Of a stretch of DNA of 64,000 bases, positions 37,474 to 46,140 are shown piece after piece (position 1 is the first letter of the stretch; the number at the start of each line of letters is the position of its first letter). This DNA is from Flavobacterium acetivorans. Lineage in GTDB: Bacteria > Bacteroidota > Bacteroidia > Flavobacteriales > Flavobacteriaceae. The notes under the pieces are model-generated. The model had not been told where the DNA came from. It saw only the letters and a program-made list of their open reading frames with translations, and ran no database searches. The translations under genes and the position numbers were made by a program. The DNA lies in assembly GCF_020911885.1 (NCBI RefSeq), contig NZ_CP087132.1, positions 3,286,001-3,350,000 of the forward strand, written 5' to 3'.

Positions 37474-37602
37474 TTCATTTTATTTTTCTATGCTAATTTA
37501 CGGATTTATTAATTATTTAATTCAAAATCGGCATACATCCAAAATCGCTTGATTCCCAGTGAGACAATTGCCGTTGTTACCGAATAATCCAAAATTGTTC
37601 AA

Positions 37603-37610
37603 TATATTTG
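37603..37610 (+). promoter_or_regulatory. Probable -7 element of the cysE-cysM promoter
   Basis: TATATTTG matches TAnnTTTG exactly. A TTG lies at 37574-37576, but its 26-base spacing is longer than usual. Transcription near 37617 would include the cysteine-rich leader frame. Confidence 0.5.
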
Positions 37611-37640
37611 TTTCGTTTTTTCATCAGAAAACAAATAATC

Positions 37641-37724
37641 ATGCTTAAACACCCTTACAGCAATCTATTTTTTTCAAAACTGCCTGCTTTTACTAAAATT
37701 TACAGCTGTTGTTGCTGTCATTAA
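37641..37724 (+). CDS. Putative cysteine leader peptide of the cysE-cysM operon
   Basis: A 27-residue reading frame (ATG 37641, TAA 37722) starts MLKHPYS and ends YSCCCCH, with four successive cysteine codons (TGT TGT TGC TGT, 37707-37718) just before its stop. It lies 48 bases upstream of cysE, the gateway to cysteine synthesis. A perfect 8-base inverted repeat pairs its start ATGCTTAA (37641-37648) with TTAAGCAT spanning its stop (37721-37728), and ACAGCAA (37657-37663) can pair with TTGCTGT (37712-37718), which covers the cysteine codons. By analogy with amino-acid leader peptides it may sense cysteinyl-tRNA by ribosome stalling. Not an annotated family that I can name; function is inferred. 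Confidence 0.7.
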   Translation: MLKHPYSNLFFSKLPAFTKIYSCCCCH

Positions 37725-37728
37725 GCAT
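37641..37728 (+). promoter_or_regulatory. Candidate attenuator-like RNA structure around the cysteine leader frame
   Basis: Two nested stems can form: an outer 8-base-pair stem (37641-37648 with 37721-37728) and an inner 7-base-pair stem (37657-37663 with 37712-37718). A competing local hairpin ACAGC/GCTGT (37702-37706 with 37714-37718) is possible. No T run follows, so control of translation or of Rho access is likelier than an intrinsic terminator. Confidence 0.5.
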
Positions 37729-37772
37729 TCCTTACATCTCGCATTTTCTACTAACAATTCAACCTTATAATC

Positions 37773-38564
37773 ATGACAAAAGATCTGATTATCGAAAATA
37801 TCGATTCTTTAAAGAGTCACACGACTATCAATTACGGAATCAAGACAAAAACAGAAGCTTTTACCGAAAAACTGTTCTACACCTTGTTTGACTCTAATGC
37901 GCCCTTAAACGAAAGCATAGAAGAGCTAAAACAGCTATTCAAAGAGATTTCTGTAATCGCTTGTAAAAAACCCAAAGGAACATGCGATTCCATTTGGGAG
38001 CAATATCTGGAAAAGTTACCCGCCGTACTTGAAAATCTAAATCAAGATGCTTTATACATCTTAGAAAATGATCCCGCTTCAAACAGCATCGAAGAAGTAT
38101 ATCTTGCCTATCCCGGATTTTACGCCATTGCCATCTACAGATTGAGCCATGAATTATATCTTTTAGACTTGTTATTATTTTCCAGATTAATGAGCGAATA
38201 CGCCCATCGAATCACCGGAACAGACATTCACGCTGGAGCAACCATAGCTTCGCCATTCTTTATCGACCACGCAACTGGAATTGTGATAGGAGAAACCGCC
38301 GTCATTGAAAAAAATGTAAAAATTTACCAAGGGGTTACTTTAGGAGCTTTAAGCGTTAGCAAAGACATGAAAAACACCAAAAGACATCCAACAGTCGAGA
38401 AAAACACTTGCATTTATGCTAATGCTACTATTTTAGGAGGAGAAACCATTATAGGAAAAAACAGCATCATTGGAGGAAACACATGGGTAACCAAATCAAT
38501 TCCAGCCAAATCAATGGTAACTAATACCACAACTACAGAAGTGAAAATAAAAGAGCTAAAATAA
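37773..38564 (+). CDS. cysE: Serine O-acetyltransferase
   Basis: The 263-residue enzyme makes O-acetylserine from serine and acetyl-CoA, the committed step of cysteine synthesis. The N-terminal helical part is followed by SLYRLSHEL-like AIYRLSHELY and left-handed hexapeptide repeats containing GTDIHAGATIASPFFIDHATGIVIGE, with the catalytic His in IDHATG. Length and the IHAGA motif fit the EpsC/CysE type. It lies 1 base before cysM, so the two form an operon. The upstream leader with four cysteine codons suggests cysteine-responsive control. Confidence 0.95.
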   Translation: MTKDLIIENIDSLKSHTTINYGIKTKTEAFTEKLFYTLFDSNAPLNESIEELKQLFKEISVIACKKPKGTCDSIWEQYLEKLPAVLENLNQDALYILENDPASNSIEEVYLAYPGFYAIAIYRLSHELYLLDLLLFSRLMSEYAHRITGTDIHAGATIASPFFIDHATGIVIGETAVIEKNVKIYQGVTLGALSVSKDMKNTKRHPTVEKNTCIYANATILGGETIIGKNSIIGGNTWVTKSIPAKSMVTNTTTTEVKIKELK

Positions 38565-38565
38565 T

Positions 38566-39453
38566 ATGGAGCCACAAAAATTATTAAACCTGATTGGAAA
38601 CACTCCGCTGATGGAAACGGTGAATTTGATTAAAAATAAAAACGTAAAACTTTTATTGAAGCTTGAAGGAAATAATCCTGGAGGTAGCGTAAAAGACCGC
38701 GCCGCCTACAATATGATTGCAGCAGCATTAGAAAGAGGAGTTATCCAGAAAGGGGACAAACTTATTGAAGCCACTAGCGGCAACACCGGAATTGCCTTGG
38801 CCATGATTGCTCAATTATTCAATATCGAAATAGAATTAGTCCTACCTGAAGATTCTACCAAAGAGCGTACCCAAACCATGCGTGCTTATGGAGCCACAGT
38901 AACTTTGACCCCTGCCAAAGAAGGAATTCTTGGTTCCAGAGATTATGCCGATAAAAAAGTAGCCGAAGGCGGTTACATCATGTTAAATCAGTTTGCCAAT
39001 GAGGATAATTGGAAAGCACATTATAAAACTACGGGACCCGAAATTTGGAATGACACTAATGGTAGCGTAACCCATTTTGTCTCAGCAATGGGAACGACAG
39101 GAACTATCATGGGAACCTCTACTTATTTGAAGGAGAAAAACGCCAATATTCAAATCATTGGCGCACAACCTAGCGACGGATCCCAAATTCCGGGAATCAG
39201 AAAATGGCCTGAGGAATATTTGCCTAAAATTTTTGATGCCTCAAAAGTAGATCGAATAATAGAAGTGAGTGAAAAGGAAGCTCGAGCCATGACAAAGCGA
39301 TTAGCGCTCGAAGAAGGCGTATTTGCAGGAATGAGTTCCGGTGGTTCTGTAGCAGCCGCCTTGAAAATTGCCGAAGAAATAGAATCTGGCGTAATTGTAG
39401 CTATCATTTGTGATCGCGGAGATCGTTACTTGTCTTCGGATTTATTTGATTAG
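38566..39453 (+). CDS. cysM: Cysteine synthase B (O-acetylserine sulfhydrylase)
   Basis: A 295-residue PLP enzyme that joins O-acetylserine with sulfide or thiosulfate to form cysteine. The PLP lysine is Lys43 in NNPGGSVKDR, the asparagine loop is TSGNTGIALA, and the phosphate-binding glycines are in SAMGTTGTIMG. It is CysM-like in length and lacks the CBS-type extensions. It begins 1 base after the cysE stop, is translated from the same mRNA, and is followed by a clear terminator. Confidence 0.95.
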   Translation: MEPQKLLNLIGNTPLMETVNLIKNKNVKLLLKLEGNNPGGSVKDRAAYNMIAAALERGVIQKGDKLIEATSGNTGIALAMIAQLFNIEIELVLPEDSTKERTQTMRAYGATVTLTPAKEGILGSRDYADKKVAEGGYIMLNQFANEDNWKAHYKTTGPEIWNDTNGSVTHFVSAMGTTGTIMGTSTYLKEKNANIQIIGAQPSDGSQIPGIRKWPEEYLPKIFDASKVDRIIEVSEKEARAMTKRLALEEGVFAGMSSGGSVAAALKIAEEIESGVIVAIICDRGDRYLSSDLFD

Positions 39454-39469
39454 AGTCATTTATAACATA

Positions 39470-39507
39470 AAAAGAAAGGCTTATTTTTAAAAATGAGCCT
39501 TTCTTTT
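39470..39507 (+). terminator. Intrinsic terminator of cysE-cysM
   Basis: AAAAGAAAGGCT pairs with AGCCTTTCTTTT over 12 bases, 16 bases after the cysM stop. It can also serve the convergent osmC-like gene. Confidence 0.9.
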
Positions 39508-39527
39508 GATAAATAATACTATGGCAA

Positions 39528-39941
39528 TTATTGTTCTAAGCTTGCTACCGAAGTAATTTCCGCATTTAGTACTTTAGAAACAGGACAATTTTTTTCGGCC
39601 TTCGTTACTAATTCTTGAAAAACGGCATCCGAAATTCCTTTTATTGTAGCCTTTACCGTTAGATGAGAACCTATAATGGTTCCTTCGACCAAATTAATGA
39701 CAGCTTGAGTTTCGATACTTTCAATCTCAAAACCAGCTTCAGTTATATAAGCCGAAAGTTGCATTGTAAAACAGCCGGAATGAGCTGCAGCTATTAGTTC
39801 CTCCGGATTTGTACCAATTCCTTCTTCAAAACGGGAATGAAATGAATACTGAGTAGTGTCAAGAACCTTGCTTTGTGTAGTAAGCGTTCCTCCTCCTTCT
39901 TTAAGAGAACCTTTCCAAATTGCAGTGGCTTTTCTTTTCAT
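39528..39941 (-). CDS. OsmC family peroxiredoxin
   Basis: A 137-residue OsmC-type thiol peroxidase with the two conserved cysteines: Cys57 in AAHSGCFTMQLSA and Cys119 in AEKNCPVSKVL. OsmC proteins reduce organic hydroperoxides in the cytoplasm. The opening MKRKATAIWKGSLKEGGGTLTTQS is that of the OsmC subgroup, not Ohr. It stands alone next to an orphan histidine kinase, and convergent with cysE-cysM. Confidence 0.95.
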   Translation of the reverse strand: MKRKATAIWKGSLKEGGGTLTTQSKVLDTTQYSFHSRFEEGIGTNPEELIAAAHSGCFTMQLSAYITEAGFEIESIETQAVINLVEGTIIGSHLTVKATIKGISDAVFQELVTKAEKNCPVSKVLNAEITSVASLEQ

Positions 39942-40084
39942 AATTTTATATTTTTTTAGTTCCCTCTAATTTAGTTCTTTTTCAACTAGCTTGTCCTTCC
40001 TCATTAAAAAATAATGGTTAATCTGATTTTAAGTTTCTTTCATTTTTATCAATTATAACAGCCAAACTTGTTTCTTGAAAAAAA

Positions 40085-41137
40085 TCATGCAAAAACAATA
40101 GAAAAAGTAGCTCCTTTATTATCTCCTTCGCTAAAGGCGGTGAGTTTTCCTTGATTTTTTTCGACAATCTTCTTGCATAAATACAATCCTATTCCTGTAG
40201 AAGCTTCTTTTGAAGTTCCAAGCTTACTCATCTTGGTAAATTTATCAAATAACTGTTCACTATAGGCTGGATCAAACCCCATTCCGTTATCAGAAACCGT
40301 AATATACAGTTCTTTATTTTTTGAATAAATTCGCAGTTGGATTTCACTGTCAGGAAACGAAAACTTAATTGCATTATCTATTAAATTAACCATTACCCTA
40401 ATTAATAATTCCTTGTCAATTCTTAGATCCGCTTCTTTAACCTCAATCGACGTCAGCAATAAGATATTCTTGATCGTCATCAGCTGCCTGACCTGATCTT
40501 CAACAGCTAAAAAAACAGATTGAAACTCTATCCTCTTTGGCAGTAAATTGCTTTTTATGGCTTCGTCCTGTTCTTTTAAAAGCATTAAAAATTTTTCCAA
40601 ATATTTAAATTGCTGGCTGGTCGAATGATGAATCATTTCTGCAAATTCTCTAATCTCTTCTGGGGGATCAGCTTCTAAAATAAGCTTAGCTAAAGCTTGT
40701 GGATTTCCGGCAAAATTTTTCAAATCATGCGAAAGCAGGTAAATCAAATCTTTCTTTTCATTAATAAAATTTTCACTGTCTAATATCAACTCATGAATAT
40801 CCTGCATCAGCAAACCCGCTTCGTCATTAAAATTTGTCGGCAATTGAGACAAGGTTCTGTCAGTTTTATAATTATGCAAGGTTTTTGAAGCCAATTCAAT
40901 TGGAACAACCAGTTTCCGTAAAACCAACAAAGTAAAAGCGGTTGCCATTAAAGTCATAACGAGTGTAAAAACAAGAATAGTCGTAGTTGAAAATGTAATA
41001 TTTCCAAAAAGAATAAAGAACAACAACCCGATTAAAGGAATATGAATGCCAATAAATGCAACAAAAAGAAATTTAAAAACATAGCTCTTTTTAAGAAATC
41101 CAACCTTAGACAACCTTCGATACAAATCTATATTCAT
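40085..41137 (-). CDS. Sensor histidine kinase (orphan)
   Basis: A 350-residue membrane kinase: two membrane helices (about 21-44 and 49-72) with almost no periplasmic loop, a HAMP-like linker, phospho-accepting His137 in YLLSHDLKNFAG, then a HATPase_c domain with N box NLIDNAIKFS, G1 VSDNGMGFDP and G2 STGIGLYLCKKI. The tiny external loop suggests it senses membrane or cytoplasmic signals. No response-regulator gene is adjacent, so its partner is unknown. Confidence 0.93.
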   Translation of the reverse strand: MNIDLYRRLSKVGFLKKSYVFKFLFVAFIGIHIPLIGLLFFILFGNITFSTTTILVFTLVMTLMATAFTLLVLRKLVVPIELASKTLHNYKTDRTLSQLPTNFNDEAGLLMQDIHELILDSENFINEKKDLIYLLSHDLKNFAGNPQALAKLILEADPPEEIREFAEMIHHSTSQQFKYLEKFLMLLKEQDEAIKSNLLPKRIEFQSVFLAVEDQVRQLMTIKNILLLTSIEVKEADLRIDKELLIRVMVNLIDNAIKFSFPDSEIQLRIYSKNKELYITVSDNGMGFDPAYSEQLFDKFTKMSKLGTSKEASTGIGLYLCKKIVEKNQGKLTAFSEGDNKGATFSIVFA

Positions 41138-41354
41138 AATTTATTATTGTTATTAAATTAGTCTCTTTTTACTTACGAATATAATTATAATAACTTGAAT
41201 AACAATAAAAAAAAAAGTTCCTCTAAAAAAAAGAAGCGCTCTCTCAAATCAAGATTGCTACCAACTGTGACTTATTAATTATTTTGCTAGTTTTGTTTCT
41301 AAAGCAAAAACAATAGAAAAGTTTTAAAAATTTCAATTATCAAGAGCATCTGCT

Positions 41355-41984
41355 ATGAATGAAGACTGGCCTTACTTGAACAAATACCGACAAGAAAACA
41401 CCCAACTCCCGCTTCCTAAACCCGATGAAAACAGAATTGTATTTATGGGAGATTCCATAACTGAATTTTGGAGCAGTGTTCAACCGGATTTCTTTCTAGG
41501 AAAAAACTACATCAATCGTGGAATTAGCGGACAAACCACCCCGCAAATGCTATTGCGATTTAGAGCCGATGTCATAATTTTAAAACCGAAACTAGTCGTA
41601 CTTCTGGCAGGAGGTAATGATATTGCCGGAAATACCGGCCCTTCAACGTTGGAAATGATTCAAAACAATATCTTTTCAATGATTGAACTGGCTCAACTAC
41701 ACCACATCAAGCCTATTCTTTGTTCAGTTTTACCTGCCAATCATTTCTATTGGAAACCAAAGGAAAAACCAGCCGACACGATTATTGCTCTAAACAAAAC
41801 TCTACGCCATTATGCTGAGACAAATAGTATCTTATTTGTCGACTATTACTCGCAAATGGTAAATGAAGATAAAGGACTAAAAGTAGGCTATACAGATGAT
41901 GGTGTACATCCAAACCAAAAAGGATACGAAATCATGGCTCCTTTAATTGAAAAAACAATTGAACTCAGCCTTAGTAAAACATAA
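41355..41984 (+). CDS. SGNH/GDSL-family hydrolase
   Basis: A 209-residue hydrolase with the four SGNH blocks: MGDSITEFW with nucleophile Ser34, a block II glycine in INRGISGQT, Asn88 in GGNDI and the DDGVHPN dyad (Asp182, His185). These are esterases or lipases of the TesA-like or acetylxylan and platelet-activating-factor acetylhydrolase-like groups. No signal peptide is visible from the ATG at 41355, which suggests a cytoplasmic enzyme. The substrate is unknown. It is followed by a clear terminator. Confidence 0.92.
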   Translation: MNEDWPYLNKYRQENTQLPLPKPDENRIVFMGDSITEFWSSVQPDFFLGKNYINRGISGQTTPQMLLRFRADVIILKPKLVVLLAGGNDIAGNTGPSTLEMIQNNIFSMIELAQLHHIKPILCSVLPANHFYWKPKEKPADTIIALNKTLRHYAETNSILFVDYYSQMVNEDKGLKVGYTDDGVHPNQKGYEIMAPLIEKTIELSLSKT

Positions 41985-41996
41985 TTCCACAAAACA

Positions 41997-42029
41997 AAAA
42001 CCCAATCTCTATCTCTAGGATTGGGTTTT
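41997..42029. terminator. Bidirectional intrinsic terminator
   Basis: AAAACCCAATC pairs with GATTGGGTTTT around an 11-base loop, between the convergent SGNH hydrolase and CocE-type genes. Confidence 0.9.
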
Positions 42030-42048
42030 GCATAAAAATTAACTGCTA

Positions 42049-43893
42049 TTATTTTAAAACAGAAAACACTATTTTAGAATCAGCATACACGCGATGCGTT
42101 TGCTTTTTAAAATCTTCTGGTTTTGCATAAAAAATATTGTCTACAAATGTTTGCGGATTCAAATCGATCAAAGGAAACCAGGTACTCTGAATTTGGATTT
42201 GGATTTTATGTCCCTTCTTAAAAGTATGCATCACATCCTGCAATTTGATATTTACAGCCGTTTTCTCATTGGCCACAAAAGGTTCCGGATGAACAAAACT
42301 ATTTCTGAAACGACCTCGTATCACTTCACTACGCACCATCATATGGTAATTGCTCATTTTTAAATAAGGGGCAATTTCAGCTGTTTCTGGTTCGTCATTT
42401 GGAAATACATCAACCACTTTTACAATCCAATCCGCATCCGTTCCGGAGGTGGAAACCTGTAATTGTGCCAAAATATCTCCCGCCAAAGTCACATCATCCG
42501 ATAATCGTTCCGTTTCAAAAACCAAAACATCAGGACGTCTCGCCGCAAAACGCTGGTCATCGGTCATGTATTTTCTTGGTGTAATCCCTTTTTGATTGAT
42601 ATCTTCGGTAAAAGGAACGGGCTTTTTAGGATCACTGACGAATTCCTGAAATTCAGCTTCCTTTTGTAGCCCTGTCGTTAATTTGGCTTCTGCCAAATAA
42701 AAATGCTCTTTTACCACATTTTTTGGTGGCCAGGCATCATAGGTTTTCCAGTCTTTAGCACCCGTATCAAAAACATAAGCTTCCGGCAATTTATTCTCCC
42801 CTTTTGCATTGTCTTTTAAGAAATGACGGAAAAAATTAGCTTCAATATTTTTTTGATAAAAAGCAGAAATACTATCGCCAAATTTTATGTTTCCAATGGT
42901 AGCTGTTGCACTATTCCTAGCCCAATCGCCGTGACTCCAAGGTCCCATAACTAGGGTATTGTAATTTTTGCTGCTTTTTTCAATGGCTTGATAGGTATTC
43001 AAAGGACCATATAAATCCTCGGCATCAAACCATCCTCCTACTGTCATTACAGCAGGTTTAATATCTTTTAAATGTTGGAGAATGCCGCGTTTTTGCCAGA
43101 AATCATCATAGCTGCTGTGGTCTTTTAGCTGTTGCCAAAATTCATTGTCCTTACCATAATATTTATCCAAATTAGACAAGGGTCCCGCATCCAGAAAAAA
43201 CTGATAATCATCCTTAGTCCCTAAATCCGGAAACTGATACCAAGCCTTGGTTGTTTTTTCCGATTTTTGAATACCAAATAAAGGGGTTGCTTTCCAATAA
43301 CTCAGTAAATAAGCTCCATTGTGGTGAAAATCATCAAAAAAGAAATCACTGATGCAAGCCTGTGGCGAAACTGCCTTCAAAGCAGGATGATTACTTAATA
43401 AAGAATAGGTAGAATAAAATCCGGGATATGAAATTCCCCAAACACCCACATTCCCATTGTTGTTGGCCACGTTTTTAACCAGCCAATCAATCGTGTCATA
43501 AGTATCCGAAGCTTCATCTACTTGGGTTTTTCCTTTTTTATTGGGAATAAAAGCACGCATGTTGTCATAAAGTCCATCGCTCATCCAGCGGCCGCGTACG
43601 TCTTGGTAAACCACAATATAACCTTCTTTCATCATGGTTTCGCTTGGGCCGATACTCTTCTTAAATTCGGTTGCTCCATAAGGCGCACAGCTGTAAGGTG
43701 TGCGCTGCATAATAATAGGATATTTTTTAGATTGGTCTTTGGGCGCATAAATAGCGGTAAACAAGGTGGCACCGTCGCGCATTTTTATTTGCACCTCTTT
43801 CTTCGTATAAGTATCGCCAACATTACTTGGACTGTTTTGTGCCAATACGCCAGTGGTGATTACCAAAAACGCAATAAATAATAGTTTTTTCAT
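42049..43893 (-). CDS. CocE/NonD family hydrolase (X-Pro dipeptidyl-peptidase-like)
   Basis: A 614-residue secreted alpha/beta hydrolase with a signal peptide ending near GVLAQ. Catalytic Ser155 lies in VGVWGISYPGFYS (the GxSYxG elbow), and the protein has the X-Pro peptidase C-terminal jelly-roll domain (about 385-610). Relatives include glutaryl-7-ACA acylase, cocaine esterase and Xaa-Pro dipeptidyl peptidase. The alpha-amino-acid-ester-type or peptide substrate cannot be decided. It is probably periplasmic and peptide- or ester-degrading; it stands alone. Confidence 0.93.
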   Translation of the reverse strand: MKKLLFIAFLVITTGVLAQNSPSNVGDTYTKKEVQIKMRDGATLFTAIYAPKDQSKKYPIIMQRTPYSCAPYGATEFKKSIGPSETMMKEGYIVVYQDVRGRWMSDGLYDNMRAFIPNKKGKTQVDEASDTYDTIDWLVKNVANNNGNVGVWGISYPGFYSTYSLLSNHPALKAVSPQACISDFFFDDFHHNGAYLLSYWKATPLFGIQKSEKTTKAWYQFPDLGTKDDYQFFLDAGPLSNLDKYYGKDNEFWQQLKDHSSYDDFWQKRGILQHLKDIKPAVMTVGGWFDAEDLYGPLNTYQAIEKSSKNYNTLVMGPWSHGDWARNSATATIGNIKFGDSISAFYQKNIEANFFRHFLKDNAKGENKLPEAYVFDTGAKDWKTYDAWPPKNVVKEHFYLAEAKLTTGLQKEAEFQEFVSDPKKPVPFTEDINQKGITPRKYMTDDQRFAARRPDVLVFETERLSDDVTLAGDILAQLQVSTSGTDADWIVKVVDVFPNDEPETAEIAPYLKMSNYHMMVRSEVIRGRFRNSFVHPEPFVANEKTAVNIKLQDVMHTFKKGHKIQIQIQSTWFPLIDLNPQTFVDNIFYAKPEDFKKQTHRVYADSKIVFSVLK

Positions 43894-44090
43894 ATAGATA
43901 ATTGCTAATTATAGAATCGTAAATGTATTCAGAATAATGACTATTTTAAAATTTAGTTTTGAAAGAAATAAAATTAAATCATTTCATTACAATCCCAAAC
44001 TTCATATAAAACTGTTATTATTTCAAATAACAAGCGTGTTTTCAAGTTTAAACCCGAATAAAACACCCTCTTTTCAAAAATATTTGCTAA

Positions 44091-44126
44091 TTTGAATTTA
44101 TAAAAGTTTACAAACGCTTATTTTTG
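44091..44126 (+). promoter_or_regulatory. Candidate promoter for rlmD, possibly giving a leaderless mRNA
   Basis: TATTTTTG (44119-44126) matches the -7 consensus and ends 4 bases before the rlmD ATG. A TTTG lies at 44091-44094 with a 24-base spacer, slightly long. Transcription would begin at or next to the start codon. Confidence 0.45.
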
Positions 44127-44130
44127 CGCC

Positions 44131-45546
44131 ATGGCAAAGAAAAATACAGACAAAGTTGTCTTTCATCAAATAAAAGTCCTTGATGCAGGTGCAAAAGGCG
44201 TTTCGGTAGCAAAGGCTCCCGATGGTAAAGTAGTGTTTATTCCGAATGTCGTTCCGGGTGATGTGGTTGACGTGCAAACTTTTAAGAAGCGTAAGGCCTA
44301 TTACGAAGGGAAAGCTGTTCATTTTCATGAATTCTCAGAGCATCGTGTAGAACCTGTTTGCGAGCACTTTGGTGTTTGTGGCGGTTGTAAATGGCAAAAT
44401 ATGAAGTACAGTCAACAGCTGTATTACAAGCAAAATGAAGTCTTGAATCATTTACAACGCATCGGAAAAATCGAACTTCCGGAATTTGAACCTATATTAG
44501 GATCAGAGAAAAAGTTCTTTTATAGAAATAAAATGGAATTTTCTTTTTCTAACAGCCGTTGGTTGACTGAAGCTGAAATAGGAAGTACCGAAGATTTAGG
44601 CAACAGAAATGCACTAGGTTTCCATATTCCTAAAATGTGGGACAAAATCCTGGACATTAATAAATGTCACTTACAAGAAGATCCATCAAATGCGATTAGA
44701 AATGAAGTAAGAGCTTTTGCTAACGAGCATGGCTTGACTTTCTTTAACCCCAGAGCGCACGAAGGTTTATTAAGAACTTTAATGTTAAGAACGGCTTCAA
44801 CCGGGGAAATCATGGTTTTGATTCAATTTTTCGAAAACGACAAAGCCAACAGAGAATTGATCCTAGACCATCTTTATGCGAAATTTCCTCAAATCACTTC
44901 CTTACAATATGTGGTGAACAATAAAGCCAACGATACTTTATACGATACCGATATTAAATTATACAAAGGTAGAGATTACATTCTGGAAGAAATGGAAGGT
45001 TTAAAGTTTAGCATCAATGCAAAATCTTTCTACCAAACCAATTCAGATCAAGCCTACGAATTATACAAAATAACAAGAGATTTCGCTGGCCTGACCGGAA
45101 ACGAAATCGTTTATGATTTATACACTGGAACAGGAACTATTGCTCAGTTTGTTTCTAAAAAAGCAAAAAAAGTAATAGGAGTAGAAAGTGTTCCTGATGC
45201 GATTAAAGATGCTAAAGCAAATGCGGTACGCAATGAAATTAGCAATTGTGAATTCTTTGTAGGAGACATGAAAGTGGTTTTTAACGATGAATTCATTGCA
45301 CAACACGGCCATCCTGATGTGATTATCACCGATCCGCCAAGAGACGGAATGCACAAAGACGTAATTGAACAAATCATGAAAATCGCTCCTGAGAAAGTGG
45401 TTTACGTAAGCTGTAATTCGGCTACACAAGCGCGTGACTTAGCCCTGATGGACGAGAAATACAAAGTGACTCGTGTACGTCCTGTGGATATGTTTCCGCA
45501 AACACATCACGTAGAAAACGTAGTTCTTCTCGAAAGAAGAAAATAG
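44131..45546 (+). CDS. rlmD: 23S rRNA (uracil1939-C5)-methyltransferase RlmD
   Basis: The 471-residue enzyme methylates U1939 of 23S rRNA. It has an N-terminal TRAM domain (about 10-70), the iron-sulfur cluster cysteines in CEHFGVCGGC (Cys77, Cys83, Cys86, with a fourth near residue 178), a SAM-binding core with YDLYTGTGTIAQF, and the catalytic cysteine in VYVSCNSAT near the C-terminus. All expected features are present. It is followed by a tandem heptamer repeat and then DUF6452. Confidence 0.95.
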   Translation: MAKKNTDKVVFHQIKVLDAGAKGVSVAKAPDGKVVFIPNVVPGDVVDVQTFKKRKAYYEGKAVHFHEFSEHRVEPVCEHFGVCGGCKWQNMKYSQQLYYKQNEVLNHLQRIGKIELPEFEPILGSEKKFFYRNKMEFSFSNSRWLTEAEIGSTEDLGNRNALGFHIPKMWDKILDINKCHLQEDPSNAIRNEVRAFANEHGLTFFNPRAHEGLLRTLMLRTASTGEIMVLIQFFENDKANRELILDHLYAKFPQITSLQYVVNNKANDTLYDTDIKLYKGRDYILEEMEGLKFSINAKSFYQTNSDQAYELYKITRDFAGLTGNEIVYDLYTGTGTIAQFVSKKAKKVIGVESVPDAIKDAKANAVRNEISNCEFFVGDMKVVFNDEFIAQHGHPDVIITDPPRDGMHKDVIEQIMKIAPEKVVYVSCNSATQARDLALMDEKYKVTRVRPVDMFPQTHHVENVVLLERRK

Positions 45547-45582
45547 TAATCAGTGGCCAGTATCAGTTAGCACTAATGCCAA

Positions 45583-45610
45583 ACTGAACACTGAACACTG
45601 AACACTGAAT
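45583..45610 (+). repeat. Four-copy heptamer tandem repeat
   Basis: ACTGAAC is repeated three times exactly and a fourth time as ACTGAAT, in the 72-base gap between rlmD and the DUF6452 gene. Related CAGT/ACTG words occur just upstream (45550-45575) and after another methyltransferase at 47315-47343. Confidence 0.85.
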
Positions 45611-45618
45611 ATTAGTAT

Positions 45619-46140
45619 ATGAAAAAAACATTTTTATTTCTATTTGCACTTGCTTTCGCTTTCTCCAGCTGTGAGAAAGATGATATTTGCGATGCCAATA
45701 CGCCAACTACACCACGATTAGTGATTTCATTTTATGATATCAATAATTCCTCTATTCCAAAAACGGTTACAAATCTAAAAATAATTGGAGAAGGAATGAC
45801 CGATGGAATTATCTTTAAAGGGAGCGACTTAATCAGTGGTACTACCGTTTCTATTCCGCTAAAAACAGATGCAAACACAAGTACATTTCGTTTTATATCC
45901 AATTTTGGAAACCCAAATCCTGCCGCAGTCAATGAAGACATTATCAAATTTGACTATACCAGAGAAGATTTTTTTGTATCAAGAGCGTGCGGATTTAAAA
46001 CACTTTTTACTTTAGATCCCCTTACTCCTTTTACCCATACTGATGCTGCCGTTGCAGATGGAAAATGGATGCAATATGTAGCCGTTAAAAAAAGTAACAT
46101 AGAAACCGAAAATGAAACACACCTTGAAATCTATTTTTAG
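45619..46140 (+). CDS. DUF6452 family lipoprotein
   Basis: A 173-residue protein with lipoprotein signal LAFAFSSC (Cys18). The sequence starting CEKDDICDANTPTTPRLVISFYD, with CDANTPTTPRL, is the hallmark of this Bacteroidota family. Function is unknown. It overlaps the next gene (DUF6048) by 29 bases, and the two families are usually adjacent, so they probably act together in the envelope, possibly with RlmD upstream only by proximity. Confidence 0.85.
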   Translation: MKKTFLFLFALAFAFSSCEKDDICDANTPTTPRLVISFYDINNSSIPKTVTNLKIIGEGMTDGIIFKGSDLISGTTVSIPLKTDANTSTFRFISNFGNPNPAAVNEDIIKFDYTREDFFVSRACGFKTLFTLDPLTPFTHTDAAVADGKWMQYVAVKKSNIETENETHLEIYF

